Shown piece after piece: positions 1-8,137 of a stretch of DNA of 36,648 nt. Source of the stretch: Chlamydiia bacterium (GTDB taxonomy: Bacteria; Chlamydiota; Chlamydiia; Chlamydiales; SM23-39); contig JACRBF010000043.1 of assembly GCA_016213175.1 (NCBI GenBank), positions 1 to 36,648 on the forward strand, written 5' to 3'. Every line of letters begins with the position of its first letter. The first letter of the stretch is position 1. Under the pieces are notes generated by a model. That model worked only from the letters and a program-made list of their open reading frames with translations, made no database searches and had not been told where the DNA came from. The position numbers were made by a program, and so were the translations under genes.

Positions 1-155
1 AAAGTTCTGTCGATTTTCTGGTTCTTTTGAGCCGATTTTCGATTTAAAATTGGGGAGCAATATACTGTTGTCGATATTGCTCCCCAATTTTGAAGTCGAA
101 AATCGGCCAAAATAATCCAGAAAATCAACGAACCATTAGTTACGCAAGAGGTCTA
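1..155. repeat. Degenerate copy of the MITE-like long inverted repeat, left end cut by the window edge
   Basis: Shares 'ttctgtcgattttc...cttttgagccgattttcgattyaaaattggggRgcaatat...attgctccccaattttga..tcgaaaatcggccaaaa' with the copies at 3994-4164 and 8138-8308; the terminal sequence is decayed. Confidence 0.75.
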
Positions 156-162
156 CTATAAA

Positions 163-1284
163 ATGATTGCACTTTCCAAATTTCAATCGATTCGTCCTTC
201 TTACGAAACAACCCAAAAAGAGACGCTTGATTGGCTCTTAGATGCCCACGTGCAAGCAGAAAAAACCAAAGGAATGAGAGAGAGAGAACTTACCCAATTT
301 CGGGAGTCTCTCAAAGAGAGATTGTGGCGTGTGGGTTGTAAACCAGATCGGATCGCCAAACGGGGGCATGTTCTGAGAGACTATCTGCACCGAAACTGGG
401 ATCAAATGGAGATCTACAGACTCAATCATCTACCGGGAGGGGAAAATCTTTCCGTACGCGCTGGCTACTACGGAAAACACGTAGAAAAAGTATTTGAGGA
501 GTACTATACAGAAACAACGCTTCCACCCAGCGACCTCATTCACGTGAGCTGCACCGGCTACCTTTCCCCGAGCGGAGCTCAAAAAATTGTCTCTAAACGC
601 AGATGGAATAAACAGACAACAGTGACGCATGCCTATCACATGGGGTGTTATGGCGCTTTCCCAGCCATTCGTATGGGACTGGGCTTTATCAAGAGCGGCA
701 AATCCCAGGTTGATATCGTTCATACAGAACTCTGTTCTTTACATTCTAATCCCTCGTTACATCAAACGGATCAGCTTGTTTCCCAAAGCCTTTTCGCAGA
801 TGGCTTTATCAAATACACCCTATCCCCTACCTCTCAGTTACCCCATTTTCGATTACTCCGCGTCCATGAAGAGATTATCCCAGACTCAGTGGACAGCATG
901 ACCTGGAATATGGCCGATTGGGGTCTACAGATGTCTCTTTTAAAAGAGGTTCCAGTTTTGATCTCTCGACACCTCAGAGAATATCTCAAGATACTTTGTG
1001 ATTCGGAAAGCACACTTTCTGAATCCCTTTTTGCCATCCATCCGGGAGGCCCCAAAATCCTCCACTACATTCAAGAGCTTCTCCAATTAACCGATGCTCA
1101 GATGGCATATAGCTATGAGATTTTAAACAATTATGGCAATATGTCTTCTGCAACGATTCCTCACATCTGGGCAAGGATTCTTACAGATCCTGCTGTGCAA
1201 GAAAACACTAAGCTCATCAGTATTGCCTTTGGACCGGGTCTTAGCATTTCTGGATCAATCATGGAAAAAATATGTGGCTCTTAG
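163..1284 (+). CDS. Type III polyketide synthase (chalcone/stilbene synthase-like)
   Basis: Cys motif 'YHMGCYGAFPAIRMG', His motif 'FAIHPGGPKIL', Asn motif 'NYGNMSSATIPHIW', C-terminal 'AFGPGLSISGS': Cys-His-Asn triad of type III PKS. Confidence 0.88.
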   Translation: MIALSKFQSIRPSYETTQKETLDWLLDAHVQAEKTKGMRERELTQFRESLKERLWRVGCKPDRIAKRGHVLRDYLHRNWDQMEIYRLNHLPGGENLSVRAGYYGKHVEKVFEEYYTETTLPPSDLIHVSCTGYLSPSGAQKIVSKRRWNKQTTVTHAYHMGCYGAFPAIRMGLGFIKSGKSQVDIVHTELCSLHSNPSLHQTDQLVSQSLFADGFIKYTLSPTSQLPHFRLLRVHEEIIPDSVDSMTWNMADWGLQMSLLKEVPVLISRHLREYLKILCDSESTLSESLFAIHPGGPKILHYIQELLQLTDAQMAYSYEILNNYGNMSSATIPHIWARILTDPAVQENTKLISIAFGPGLSISGSIMEKICGS

Positions 1285-1778
1285 CTCTTCTTCCCTTTGT
1301 TCTTCAAGCGCTGACTATCGGTTTTGATGAACTCTGGTTCCACTGCAGGCGCGGCCTGCCTAAATGGGAAAGAATCGGCCATCCTATCGACACCTTCAGC
1401 GTCTTTTTGTGTATGGGATATGTCCTTTTCGTCCCTTTTTCCAGAGGAACTCTCATTCCCTATTGCCTCATCGCGGCCTTTTCCTGCCTTCTGGTGACAA
1501 AAGATGAATTTGTCCATAAAGACCATTGTCCTGCGTCAGAAAACTGGCTCCATGCCATCCTCTTCACCCTTCATCCCATCACCTTGACCTGTGCTGCCTT
1601 TATTTGGCCTGTGTCTCAAGGAGCTGAAGTCTCTCTTTGGATTGCTACATGGCTCGATCAGCCCTCTTCCCTTCTCCTTTTTTTAAGGATTCAGTTTGTC
1701 ACGATGGGACTCTTTATGCTCTATCAGATTGTATTTTGGAATTTTATTTGGAAAGATAAACCGGTGATAAAATTCTGA
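1272..1778 (+). CDS. Small polytopic membrane protein with conserved-looking His/Asp/Glu motifs, cotranscribed with the PKS
   Basis: Starts 13 nt inside the PKS ORF; multiple hydrophobic segments; motifs 'FDELWFHCRRGLPKWERIGHPID', 'KDEFVHKDHC', 'ENWLHAILFTLHP'. Confidence 0.7.
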   Translation: MWLLALLPFVLQALTIGFDELWFHCRRGLPKWERIGHPIDTFSVFLCMGYVLFVPFSRGTLIPYCLIAAFSCLLVTKDEFVHKDHCPASENWLHAILFTLHPITLTCAAFIWPVSQGAEVSLWIATWLDQPSSLLLFLRIQFVTMGLFMLYQIVFWNFIWKDKPVIKF

Positions 1779-2515
1779 TTAATAACGCGTTTTATGATGA
1801 GTTGCAAGAGGGGTGGTATACAGCGTCCGACCATCCGATCGCACTTCTTCGCGCTGAAAACCGCCTGCGCATTCCTTGGATTCTCCAAGAGATAGGCTTT
1901 CGTTTTTCGCAAAAAATCAGAGCGCTCGATATTGGATGCGGCGCCGGATTTTTAACCAATGCTCTTGCTCAAGAAGGGCATAGAGTCTCTGGTATTGATC
2001 TTTCCGAAAATAGCCTTACTGTTGCTCGCAAATTCGATCGGACGAAAACTGTCGATTACCGTCATGCCAACGCCTACTCACTCCCCTTTGCTAACAAATA
2101 TTATGATGTTGTGTGTGCAATGGACGTATTGGAGCATGTCGAATCTCCTCATCTCCTCATTGCCGAGGCGTCCCGCGTCTTGAAGCCGGAAGGACTCTTT
2201 TTTTTCCACACCTTTAATCGAAATATTCTTAGCTATATTATAGTTATCCAAGGGGTCAATTGGTGTGTACGCAATGCGCCAAAAAATATGCATGTCTACC
2301 CGCTTTTCATCAAGCCCAAGGAATTAGAACATTTATGTGTTGCGCAAAATCTTCAAATCACTAAATGGCTCGGATTTAGACCAAAATTTTGCACACTCCC
2401 CTTTTTCCGCATGCTTCTCACTCGCAAAGTGCCAGCAGATTTTGCATTCAAATTTTCCTCAAATCGTGCAACTGGTTATTGCGGGATTGCCGAAAAAGCA
2501 GCAGATGGTCTTTAA
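1778..2515 (+). CDS. UbiG-like SAM-dependent methyltransferase (start codon uncertain; track start is TTG at 1802)
   Basis: SAM motif 'ALDIGCGAGFLTNALAQEGHRVSGIDLSENSL', 'MDVLEHVESP', 'FFFHTFNRN'; family-like N-terminus 'INNAFYDELQEGWYTASDHPIALLRAENRLR' extends upstream of the TTG. Confidence 0.85.
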   Translation: MNNAFYDELQEGWYTASDHPIALLRAENRLRIPWILQEIGFRFSQKIRALDIGCGAGFLTNALAQEGHRVSGIDLSENSLTVARKFDRTKTVDYRHANAYSLPFANKYYDVVCAMDVLEHVESPHLLIAEASRVLKPEGLFFFHTFNRNILSYIIVIQGVNWCVRNAPKNMHVYPLFIKPKELEHLCVAQNLQITKWLGFRPKFCTLPFFRMLLTRKVPADFAFKFSSNRATGYCGIAEKAADGL

Positions 2516-2533
2516 TAATCGAAACGAGGTTTT

Positions 2534-3049
2534 ATGGCGCAAATTTCTCTCAAAGGCAAACCAATCCATACTGCGGGAGAGCTTCCGGCCATCCATATGA
2601 AAGCGCCCGATTTTACACTCGTTGATCGGGAGCTATCTGATCGGACGCTTCATGAGTTTCATGGAAAAAGGAAATTGCTTACTACCGTGCCTAGCATCGA
2701 TACAGGTACATGTAGCCTCATGACAAAACATCTCAATGAGTTTGCCAAAAAGCATCCCGATATCGTACTCCTTACGGTTTCTGCTGACCTCCCCTTTGCG
2801 CAGAAGCGCTTCTGTGAAACAGAGGCGGTTCATAATGCAATCCTTTTATCTATGATGAGGAATAAGGATTTCGGTAAAGCCTATGGGGTTTTGATCCTCG
2901 ATGGCCCCCTAGCTGGGCTACTTGCCAGATCTCTCATGGTTCTCGATGAAAAAGACCATGTTCTCTATGCAGAACTTGTCTCAGAAATCACCCAAGAGCC
3001 GAATTATCACAAAGCACTTGAGATTCTCCAAGGACACAGAAGCAAATAG
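2534..3049 (+). CDS. tpx: Thiol peroxidase (Tpx-type peroxiredoxin)
   Basis: 'VPSIDTGTCSLMTKHLNEF' peroxidatic Cys, 'RFCETEAVHN' resolving Cys, 'KAPDFTLVD'. Confidence 0.93.
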   Translation: MAQISLKGKPIHTAGELPAIHMKAPDFTLVDRELSDRTLHEFHGKRKLLTTVPSIDTGTCSLMTKHLNEFAKKHPDIVLLTVSADLPFAQKRFCETEAVHNAILLSMMRNKDFGKAYGVLILDGPLAGLLARSLMVLDEKDHVLYAELVSEITQEPNYHKALEILQGHRSK

Positions 3050-3065
3050 GGTGCATCCGGCAAAT

Positions 3066-3085
3066 GCGTACAGATAGCTGTACGC
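3066..3085. terminator. Stem-loop GCGTACAG-ATAG-CTGTACGC, putative bidirectional terminator
   Basis: Perfect 8-bp inverted repeat between convergent tpx and vanX-like genes. Confidence 0.5.
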
Positions 3086-3120
3086 GCACAGTCAACCTCT
3101 TGATTGGTATAACTTACAAT

Positions 3121-3140
3121 CCCAGGCATGAATGCCTGGG
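3121..3140. terminator. Stem-loop CCCAGGCAT-GA-ATGCCTGGG, putative terminator
   Basis: Perfect 9-bp inverted repeat just downstream of the stop of the minus-strand dipeptidase; similar 'tgaatgcctggg' motif at ~8337. Confidence 0.5.
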
Positions 3141-3146
3141 TGTTCA

Positions 3147-3683
3147 CTACAGGGGGATGTCAAGAGGCGGGTAATTTTCCCATCCAATTAGATCAAAATG
3201 CCACCATTCCTCGGAGATCCCTACAAACCCATGGTTTTCCATGATCGTTCGTAGTAGGACGCGATGAGCGATTTGTTCCTGAGTAGCACCCATGTAATCT
3301 TGATGTGCTTTTTCGCTAAAGTCATCAAAAGCAGACGGCATTGGCAATTCCTTACCTTCTTTTGTGATCAAGGTCAGGTCTACTGAGGTGCCCCTGGTGT
3401 GTCTCCCCCCTTCTCTAGGATCGGCGACATACCGTGGATCGGGAACTAACTCCCAAAATTTCCACTGCGCTGCAATAGGACGAAACCCATCCCAGATCTT
3501 CAATCCTAACCCCATAGTGTCAAGTTCCTCTTGTATGTCGTGGAGTCGCAACGCAGTTTCTTTTAACAGTAGGCACTCATGAAAGTGGTACACCACTTGT
3601 CCTGTGAAATTATCTGCTGTCGCATATTTCAGCTCAACTTGTATTTGAGGAATGAAGGATCGAATATCCACAAGCTGATTCAT
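3147..3683 (-). CDS. D-alanyl-D-alanine dipeptidase (VanX/DdpX, peptidase M15D)
   Basis: 'WDGFRP', 'GRHTRGTSVDLTLI' (zinc HxxxxxxD) and 'EEWWHFDLI' (E..H). Confidence 0.92.
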   Translation of the reverse strand: MNQLVDIRSFIPQIQVELKYATADNFTGQVVYHFHECLLLKETALRLHDIQEELDTMGLGLKIWDGFRPIAAQWKFWELVPDPRYVADPREGGRHTRGTSVDLTLITKEGKELPMPSAFDDFSEKAHQDYMGATQEQIAHRVLLRTIMENHGFVGISEEWWHFDLIGWENYPPLDIPL

Positions 3684-3794
3684 CGATGCTCCATTTAGTG
3701 GATAAATAAAGGAAAGGAAAATTTTACCAGCTACTCTAGATAAGTCAAGGTGCTACCTTGTCTTTTTCGTCCATGTCGATCTGGATGCCTCGGA

Positions 3795-3897
3795 TTATAC
3801 CGAACGTGATTCAAGAATCAGATTTGGGCTGATGTGAAAGTTCTCTAGAGGCTTTAACGCAGCCGAAATCCCAATTCTTGAATCACGTTCGGTATAA
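3795..3897. repeat. Hairpin element family B, complete copy
   Basis: 'ttataccgaacgtgattcaagaat...' inverted against '...attcttgaatcacgttcggtataa'; near-perfect 36-bp arms around a ~30-nt loop. Confidence 0.9.
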
Positions 3898-3905
3898 AGA
3901 GTCCC

Positions 3906-3941
3906 AACAATCGACAAAAACCAAATCTATGCACAATCTAC
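3906..3941. repeat. Solo terminal fragment of the MITE-like element
   Basis: 'aatcgacaaaaaccaaatctatgcacaatctact' aligns with the reverse complement of the MITE left end 'aatcgacagaaaccaaatccgttaacagtctcta'. Confidence 0.55.
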
Positions 3942-3993
3942 TCTTTTTTTGATTTCATCAAAAAAACACACAACAGCGAGAATGGCTCTGTTA

Positions 3994-4164
3994 GAGACTG
4001 TTAACGGATTTGGTTTCTGTCGATTTTCGGGACCTTTTGAGCCGATTTTCGATTCAAAATTGGGGGGCAATATCAACATCCAGTATATTACCCCCCAATT
4101 TTGCATCGAAAATCGGCCAAAAATCCTCCGAAAAGCGACGAAATCCATATCCGTTAACAATCTC
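3994..4164. mobile_element. MITE-like 171-bp element, complete, flanked by direct TTA (3991-3993, 4165-4167)
   Basis: Termini GAGACTGTTAACGGAT / rc GAGATTGTTAACGGAT, extensive internal inverted repeat; ~95% identical by eye to 8138-8308. Confidence 0.88.
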
Positions 4165-4232
4165 TTAGAATACCTCTTGACGGAGGGCTCTATGAAGCGC
4201 GATCATGTCCACTAGGATTAGAGGACAGCTCA

Positions 4233-5543
4233 ATGGTAAAAGATTTTCTTTATGCAGATAAGAAGATTTACGATGCGGTACACGGGTTTATCCCTTTCGA
4301 CGAATTTGAGAAGGAGCTGATCGATTCACTCCCCTTTCAAAGGCTGCATTATGTGCATCAGTTAGGGATCGCCTATCTTGTCTATCCGGGCGCCACGCAT
4401 ACGCGCTTCGAGCATTCTCTAGGAGTCATGTTTCTTGCGACGCTGATGTTCGAAAAGATTTGCAAATCGGTGCGTCCCGATGTATTTCAGTTCGTCCCTC
4501 GCAAAGGCTCCTCTGAATACCTCTACTGGCGCCGTGTAATTCGAATGGCAGCTCTCTGCCACGATTTAGGCCATCTCCCCTTCTCCCATGTTGCAGAAAA
4601 AGATCTTTTAGGACCCCAAGGTCATGAATATTGGACGTTAAAGATCATCGAAAGCGTGCATCTCAAACCAGTCTGGGATAAATTGCAAAGAGTTCCCTCC
4701 TATTTGGAAGATGTCGTCAATCGCAATATTGTCGAAGATATCCAAAAGATTGCGATTGGAGAGGCAAAATGGAAAGCTCTCCTAGGCAAAGAGTTCAGCC
4801 CTTGGGAACGGATCGTATCGGAACTGATTACGGGCGATTTTTTTGGCGCCGATCGGATCGACTATCTCATCCGCGATGCGAGAAGCACAGGTGTAGTCTA
4901 CGGTTTGTTCGATTACCATCAACTCATCGAGATGCTGCGCATCTTGCCGAGCGTGGATCGAGGAACCGATGAACTGCAGCTCGGGATCGATGAAAATGGT
5001 CTTGAATCCTGCGAAGCGCTGCTCTTAGCGCGCCACTTCATGCACAGAAGGATTTATCAATACTCCTCAGTCAAGGCATATAATTTCCATCTCCGCCGCT
5101 ATATGCTTGCGAATTTCGCCAACCAGACTTTGCAAAATGTCGATGACTTTCTCTCTCTTAGCGATACCGATGTGATTGCAGCCATTAATAAGGCGGCAAA
5201 AGATCCCCAATTACCGGGGCATCTGGATGCGCGATGCGTTATTTTTCGGCAGCATCGATTTCGCGCCCTTGCGCTTCCCGATACGATGACCGCTAAGGAT
5301 TTACAGGTCTTTAAGGCGCAAGAAAAAATTGCAGATAAGGACATTGATTGGGAGTTTCATCAGCAGCAGCCTCCGCCTGACCGCCTCTCGTTTCCTGTAT
5401 CTAGACGCCATGTGGTGATTCAAAAAGCGAGAGAGTGTTCCGACTTACTGTTAAAGGTCTCTTATAAACGCTCTAACTGGGTTTATATTTCTCCGAAATA
5501 CGATCTCAATCTTATTAATTTTTTAGAGAATTGGACCTCGTAA
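4233..5543 (+). CDS. HD-domain phosphohydrolase (SAMHD1/dGTPase-like family)
   Basis: 'THTRFEHSLGV', 'ALCHDLGHLPFSH', 'DFFGADRIDYLIRDARSTGVVYGLFDY' typical of the HD/dNTPase-like family. Confidence 0.88.
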   Translation: MVKDFLYADKKIYDAVHGFIPFDEFEKELIDSLPFQRLHYVHQLGIAYLVYPGATHTRFEHSLGVMFLATLMFEKICKSVRPDVFQFVPRKGSSEYLYWRRVIRMAALCHDLGHLPFSHVAEKDLLGPQGHEYWTLKIIESVHLKPVWDKLQRVPSYLEDVVNRNIVEDIQKIAIGEAKWKALLGKEFSPWERIVSELITGDFFGADRIDYLIRDARSTGVVYGLFDYHQLIEMLRILPSVDRGTDELQLGIDENGLESCEALLLARHFMHRRIYQYSSVKAYNFHLRRYMLANFANQTLQNVDDFLSLSDTDVIAAINKAAKDPQLPGHLDARCVIFRQHRFRALALPDTMTAKDLQVFKAQEKIADKDIDWEFHQQQPPPDRLSFPVSRRHVVIQKARECSDLLLKVSYKRSNWVYISPKYDLNLINFLENWTS

Positions 5544-5544
5544 T

Positions 5545-6801
5545 ATGATTTTTTTTGGCTTGCAGGAACGCAAAGAGAAGCTCTTCACGATTTTCTCCAT
5601 GCTCGTTGGTTTATTCATTGCAGCCGAATATTCGATCACTCGCCCCGCTAGCAGCGCCATCTTCCTTTCCGTTTTTACCTCTCATGCCATCCCTTGGGTA
5701 TGGCTCATCTCGGTCCCCTTTAATTTCATCATTGTCTACTTGTATAACCGCTATTTGCCTCGGATAGGACCTCTCCGGATGATCGGGGTCATCAGCACCC
5801 TCGTCATTGCAACGCATCTATTCTGCGCCTTGTTTTTGCAAAAAGCGCCCGCCTTTATTTTTTTTCAATTCATCTTCAAAGACGCCTATATCCTGCTCAT
5901 GTTCAAACAGCTCTGGTCTATGATCCACAGCACTATCCAACCCGGCAAAGCCAAGTACCTCTATGGGGTCATTTTCGGCATGGGTACTTTGGGCTCCGCT
6001 TTGGGCAGTCTGCTGCCCAGTTTTTGCGCTGTTGAATTAGGGTCGGAGAGGCTCTTTTTTTTCACAGCGCCCCTCTATGCAATTCTTTATTTTTTTTATT
6101 TTCAGGCGTTTAAACACAGCCCAATCAACCATAGTGAATTTACCCAAACATTGACCTCCGATCCAAGTCCCAAGGAGAGCCTATCCCTGATCCGAAGATC
6201 GCCCCTTCTCATCGCGGCGCTTCTCCTCGTAGTGTTTATGCAGATCTCTGTGGGATTGATGGACTATCAATTCAACGCCCATCTTGAAGCCCACATTTTA
6301 GACAAGGATCTGCGCACTGAATATGTAGGAAGAATGGTGGGACTTACGAATATCTTAAGCGGGATATTCCAATTGCTCGGCGGATTGCTGATGGTACGTC
6401 TTCTAGGAGTGCGCGGAAGCCATCTCTTCGTCCCTCTATCCCTCATTGGGAACGCCCTCCTTTGCTGGGCAGTCCCCTCGTTTGCCGTCGTCTCGTTTGC
6501 CTACCTCTTCATCAAGGCGGTTGATTTCTCGTTATTTGGAGTGATTCGAGAGATGCTTTACATTCCGATGAAGCTCGATGAAAAATTTCGAGCCAAGGCG
6601 ATCATTGATGTATTCGCTTACCGCTCATCAAAAGCGCTCGTATCGATCTGTATTCTCGGGCTGCAAATTCTGATCGGGACAAACGTTCTCCACATCGTCA
6701 ACCATCTGTCCATCGCAGTATTTTTAAGCTGGACCGCCGTCGTCTTCTTTCTCTTGCGCAAATCCCTTGTATCTACGGTGCTACTGTCGCCTGCTGATTA
6801 G
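5545..6801 (+). CDS. Polytopic transporter, NTT (ATP/ADP translocase)-like / MFS superfamily
   Basis: ~12 hydrophobic segments; 'FRAKAIIDVFAYRSSKALVS' resembles the NTT/TlcA C-terminal signature; begins 2 nt after the HD gene. Confidence 0.65.
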   Translation: MIFFGLQERKEKLFTIFSMLVGLFIAAEYSITRPASSAIFLSVFTSHAIPWVWLISVPFNFIIVYLYNRYLPRIGPLRMIGVISTLVIATHLFCALFLQKAPAFIFFQFIFKDAYILLMFKQLWSMIHSTIQPGKAKYLYGVIFGMGTLGSALGSLLPSFCAVELGSERLFFFTAPLYAILYFFYFQAFKHSPINHSEFTQTLTSDPSPKESLSLIRRSPLLIAALLLVVFMQISVGLMDYQFNAHLEAHILDKDLRTEYVGRMVGLTNILSGIFQLLGGLLMVRLLGVRGSHLFVPLSLIGNALLCWAVPSFAVVSFAYLFIKAVDFSLFGVIREMLYIPMKLDEKFRAKAIIDVFAYRSSKALVSICILGLQILIGTNVLHIVNHLSIAVFLSWTAVVFFLLRKSLVSTVLLSPAD

Positions 6802-6804
6802 AGC

Positions 6805-7980
6805 TTACGGCTCTCCTTCTTCCTTTTCACGTTCACTAGAGGCGTTGACGACAGTCTCTGGCTCACCCCGTGGCTGTGCAGGATTGACAGAGGGCGGTAC
6901 CGAGTCATTAGGTTGTGATGGGACGACTCCCTGATTGGGGAGCACATCGGATACTCGGCCCCAACGACTATTAGGGACGGATGGTGGCTGTGCAGGATTG
7001 CCAGAGGGCGGTACCGAGGCATTAGATGGTGGTGAGACGACTCCCTGATCGGGGTGCACATCGGATACTCGGCCCCAACGACTATTAGGGACGGATGGTG
7101 GCTGTGCAGGATTGCCAGAGGGCGATACCGAGTCATTAGATGGTGGTGAGACGACCGCAGCAGGCTTTACTCGGACAAAACGGCTACCTTCGGGGAGGGG
7201 GGGTGGTGGTACCAGATTCGGATTCTGTTGGACAGGGGGGGGAATCAGACCTACCAGACTTGGTTGAATGGAAGACTGGTTGATGCGGCTGAACGGGCTG
7301 CGGCGTATTCTTATCTCTTGCAATGCATAGTGTTGACAAAGCCGTCGCTGGTTCTCATCCACATAGTCATATTGAGTGCTCCCCAGTACAATCCCACCAT
7401 CGGACAATAGTACCCCGTCCCCTGGATATGTCTCTACAGCCACTTGTTGTCGATCTGAAAGCTTGATGCGAATTCCATTGTAACCAACCTGTAAGTGAGT
7501 CGCTCTTATGTCATAATCCGCATACCACGGGTTTGATGTCACATCATAGCTAGAAGCTGGGGATGAGCTAGCAGGGTTTGGTGAAACGGGGGATGGCGCG
7601 GGTACCGAGCTAGGATTTTGAGGAGAAGGAGCAGCTTTAGAAAGGGCACGGAAACTTACTAGCTCCGGTACTACTTGGTCAGGATCATAGTGGCGCGCTG
7701 CTGCTATTTGGGCCATAAAATCACGGTTGCGCGGTGCTTCTGCTACTGGTATCGCTGCTACTGGGCCATGACGACGCCCGACACCTAGTCCTAGTGGGTC
7801 ATTAGGCAGGAAGATTTGCTGGACTACGGTGGACACTGATAACGCGACAACTCCCAAAGCAAAACCGTAGGAAGCTTTCGTGTAATCGCCAGCCAATAAC
7901 TCAGACCCGCAATAGGCAACAGCTAGGGCGGCACTTGTGTAACTTGCCGTTACAATACTTTCTTTACAAAGAATATACAT
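6805..7980 (-). CDS. Putative membrane-anchored Pro-rich protein with 38-aa tandem repeats (effector candidate)
   Basis: N-terminal hydrophobic segments then Pro/Ser-rich region; repeat 'VVSPPSNxSVxPSGNPAQPPSVPNSRWGRVSDVxPxQG'. Confidence 0.7.
   Translation of the reverse strand: MYILCKESIVTASYTSAALAVAYCGSELLAGDYTKASYGFALGVVALSVSTVVQQIFLPNDPLGLGVGRRHGPVAAIPVAEAPRNRDFMAQIAAARHYDPDQVVPELVSFRALSKAAPSPQNPSSVPAPSPVSPNPASSSPASSYDVTSNPWYADYDIRATHLQVGYNGIRIKLSDRQQVAVETYPGDGVLLSDGGIVLGSTQYDYVDENQRRLCQHYALQEIRIRRSPFSRINQSSIQPSLVGLIPPPVQQNPNLVPPPPLPEGSRFVRVKPAAVVSPPSNDSVSPSGNPAQPPSVPNSRWGRVSDVHPDQGVVSPPSNASVPPSGNPAQPPSVPNSRWGRVSDVLPNQGVVPSQPNDSVPPSVNPAQPRGEPETVVNASSEREKEEGEP
6871..7150. repeat. 114-bp tandem coding repeat, ~2.5 copies
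   Basis: 'tggctgtgcaggattg' recurs at 6871, 6985 and 7099 (period 114). Confidence 0.92.
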
Positions 7981-8112
7981 TGGATCTCCTATTGCAAAAC
8001 ATTAAATTTAAAAATATTTTATCAGAAAACTGATTATTATAATACAAAAAAGCGCTGCGACTTTTTGGTCAAGGCATTTTGTTGTATAAATAGTTCAATT
8101 TTAACGAGATGC

Positions 8113-8137
8113 TATACCGAACGTGGCGCAAGCATTA
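8113..8137. repeat. Left arm of a hairpin family B copy, interrupted by the MITE insertion
   Basis: 'tataccgaacgtggcgcaagcatta' left of the MITE; 'ggatttcagtttgtttga' (8312-8329) right of it aligns to hairpin B 'ggatttcggctgtgtcaa'. Confidence 0.7.

Noticed and set aside
3147-3683. Vancomycin resistance locus
   Set aside because: Only a VanX-type dipeptidase is present; no vanA/vanH/vanR/vanS homologues in the window
3927-4160. 77-aa minus-strand ORF similar to the ORF at 8101-8304 (MLTDxDFVAFRxIFGRFSxQNWG...)
   Set aside because: Both ORFs lie inside the two MITE copies; similarity follows from the repeat, with amino-acid changes scattered and no independent coding evidence
6871-7150. CRISPR-like array from regularly spaced repeats
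   Set aside because: Repeats are contiguous 114-bp coding units in frame, without spacers
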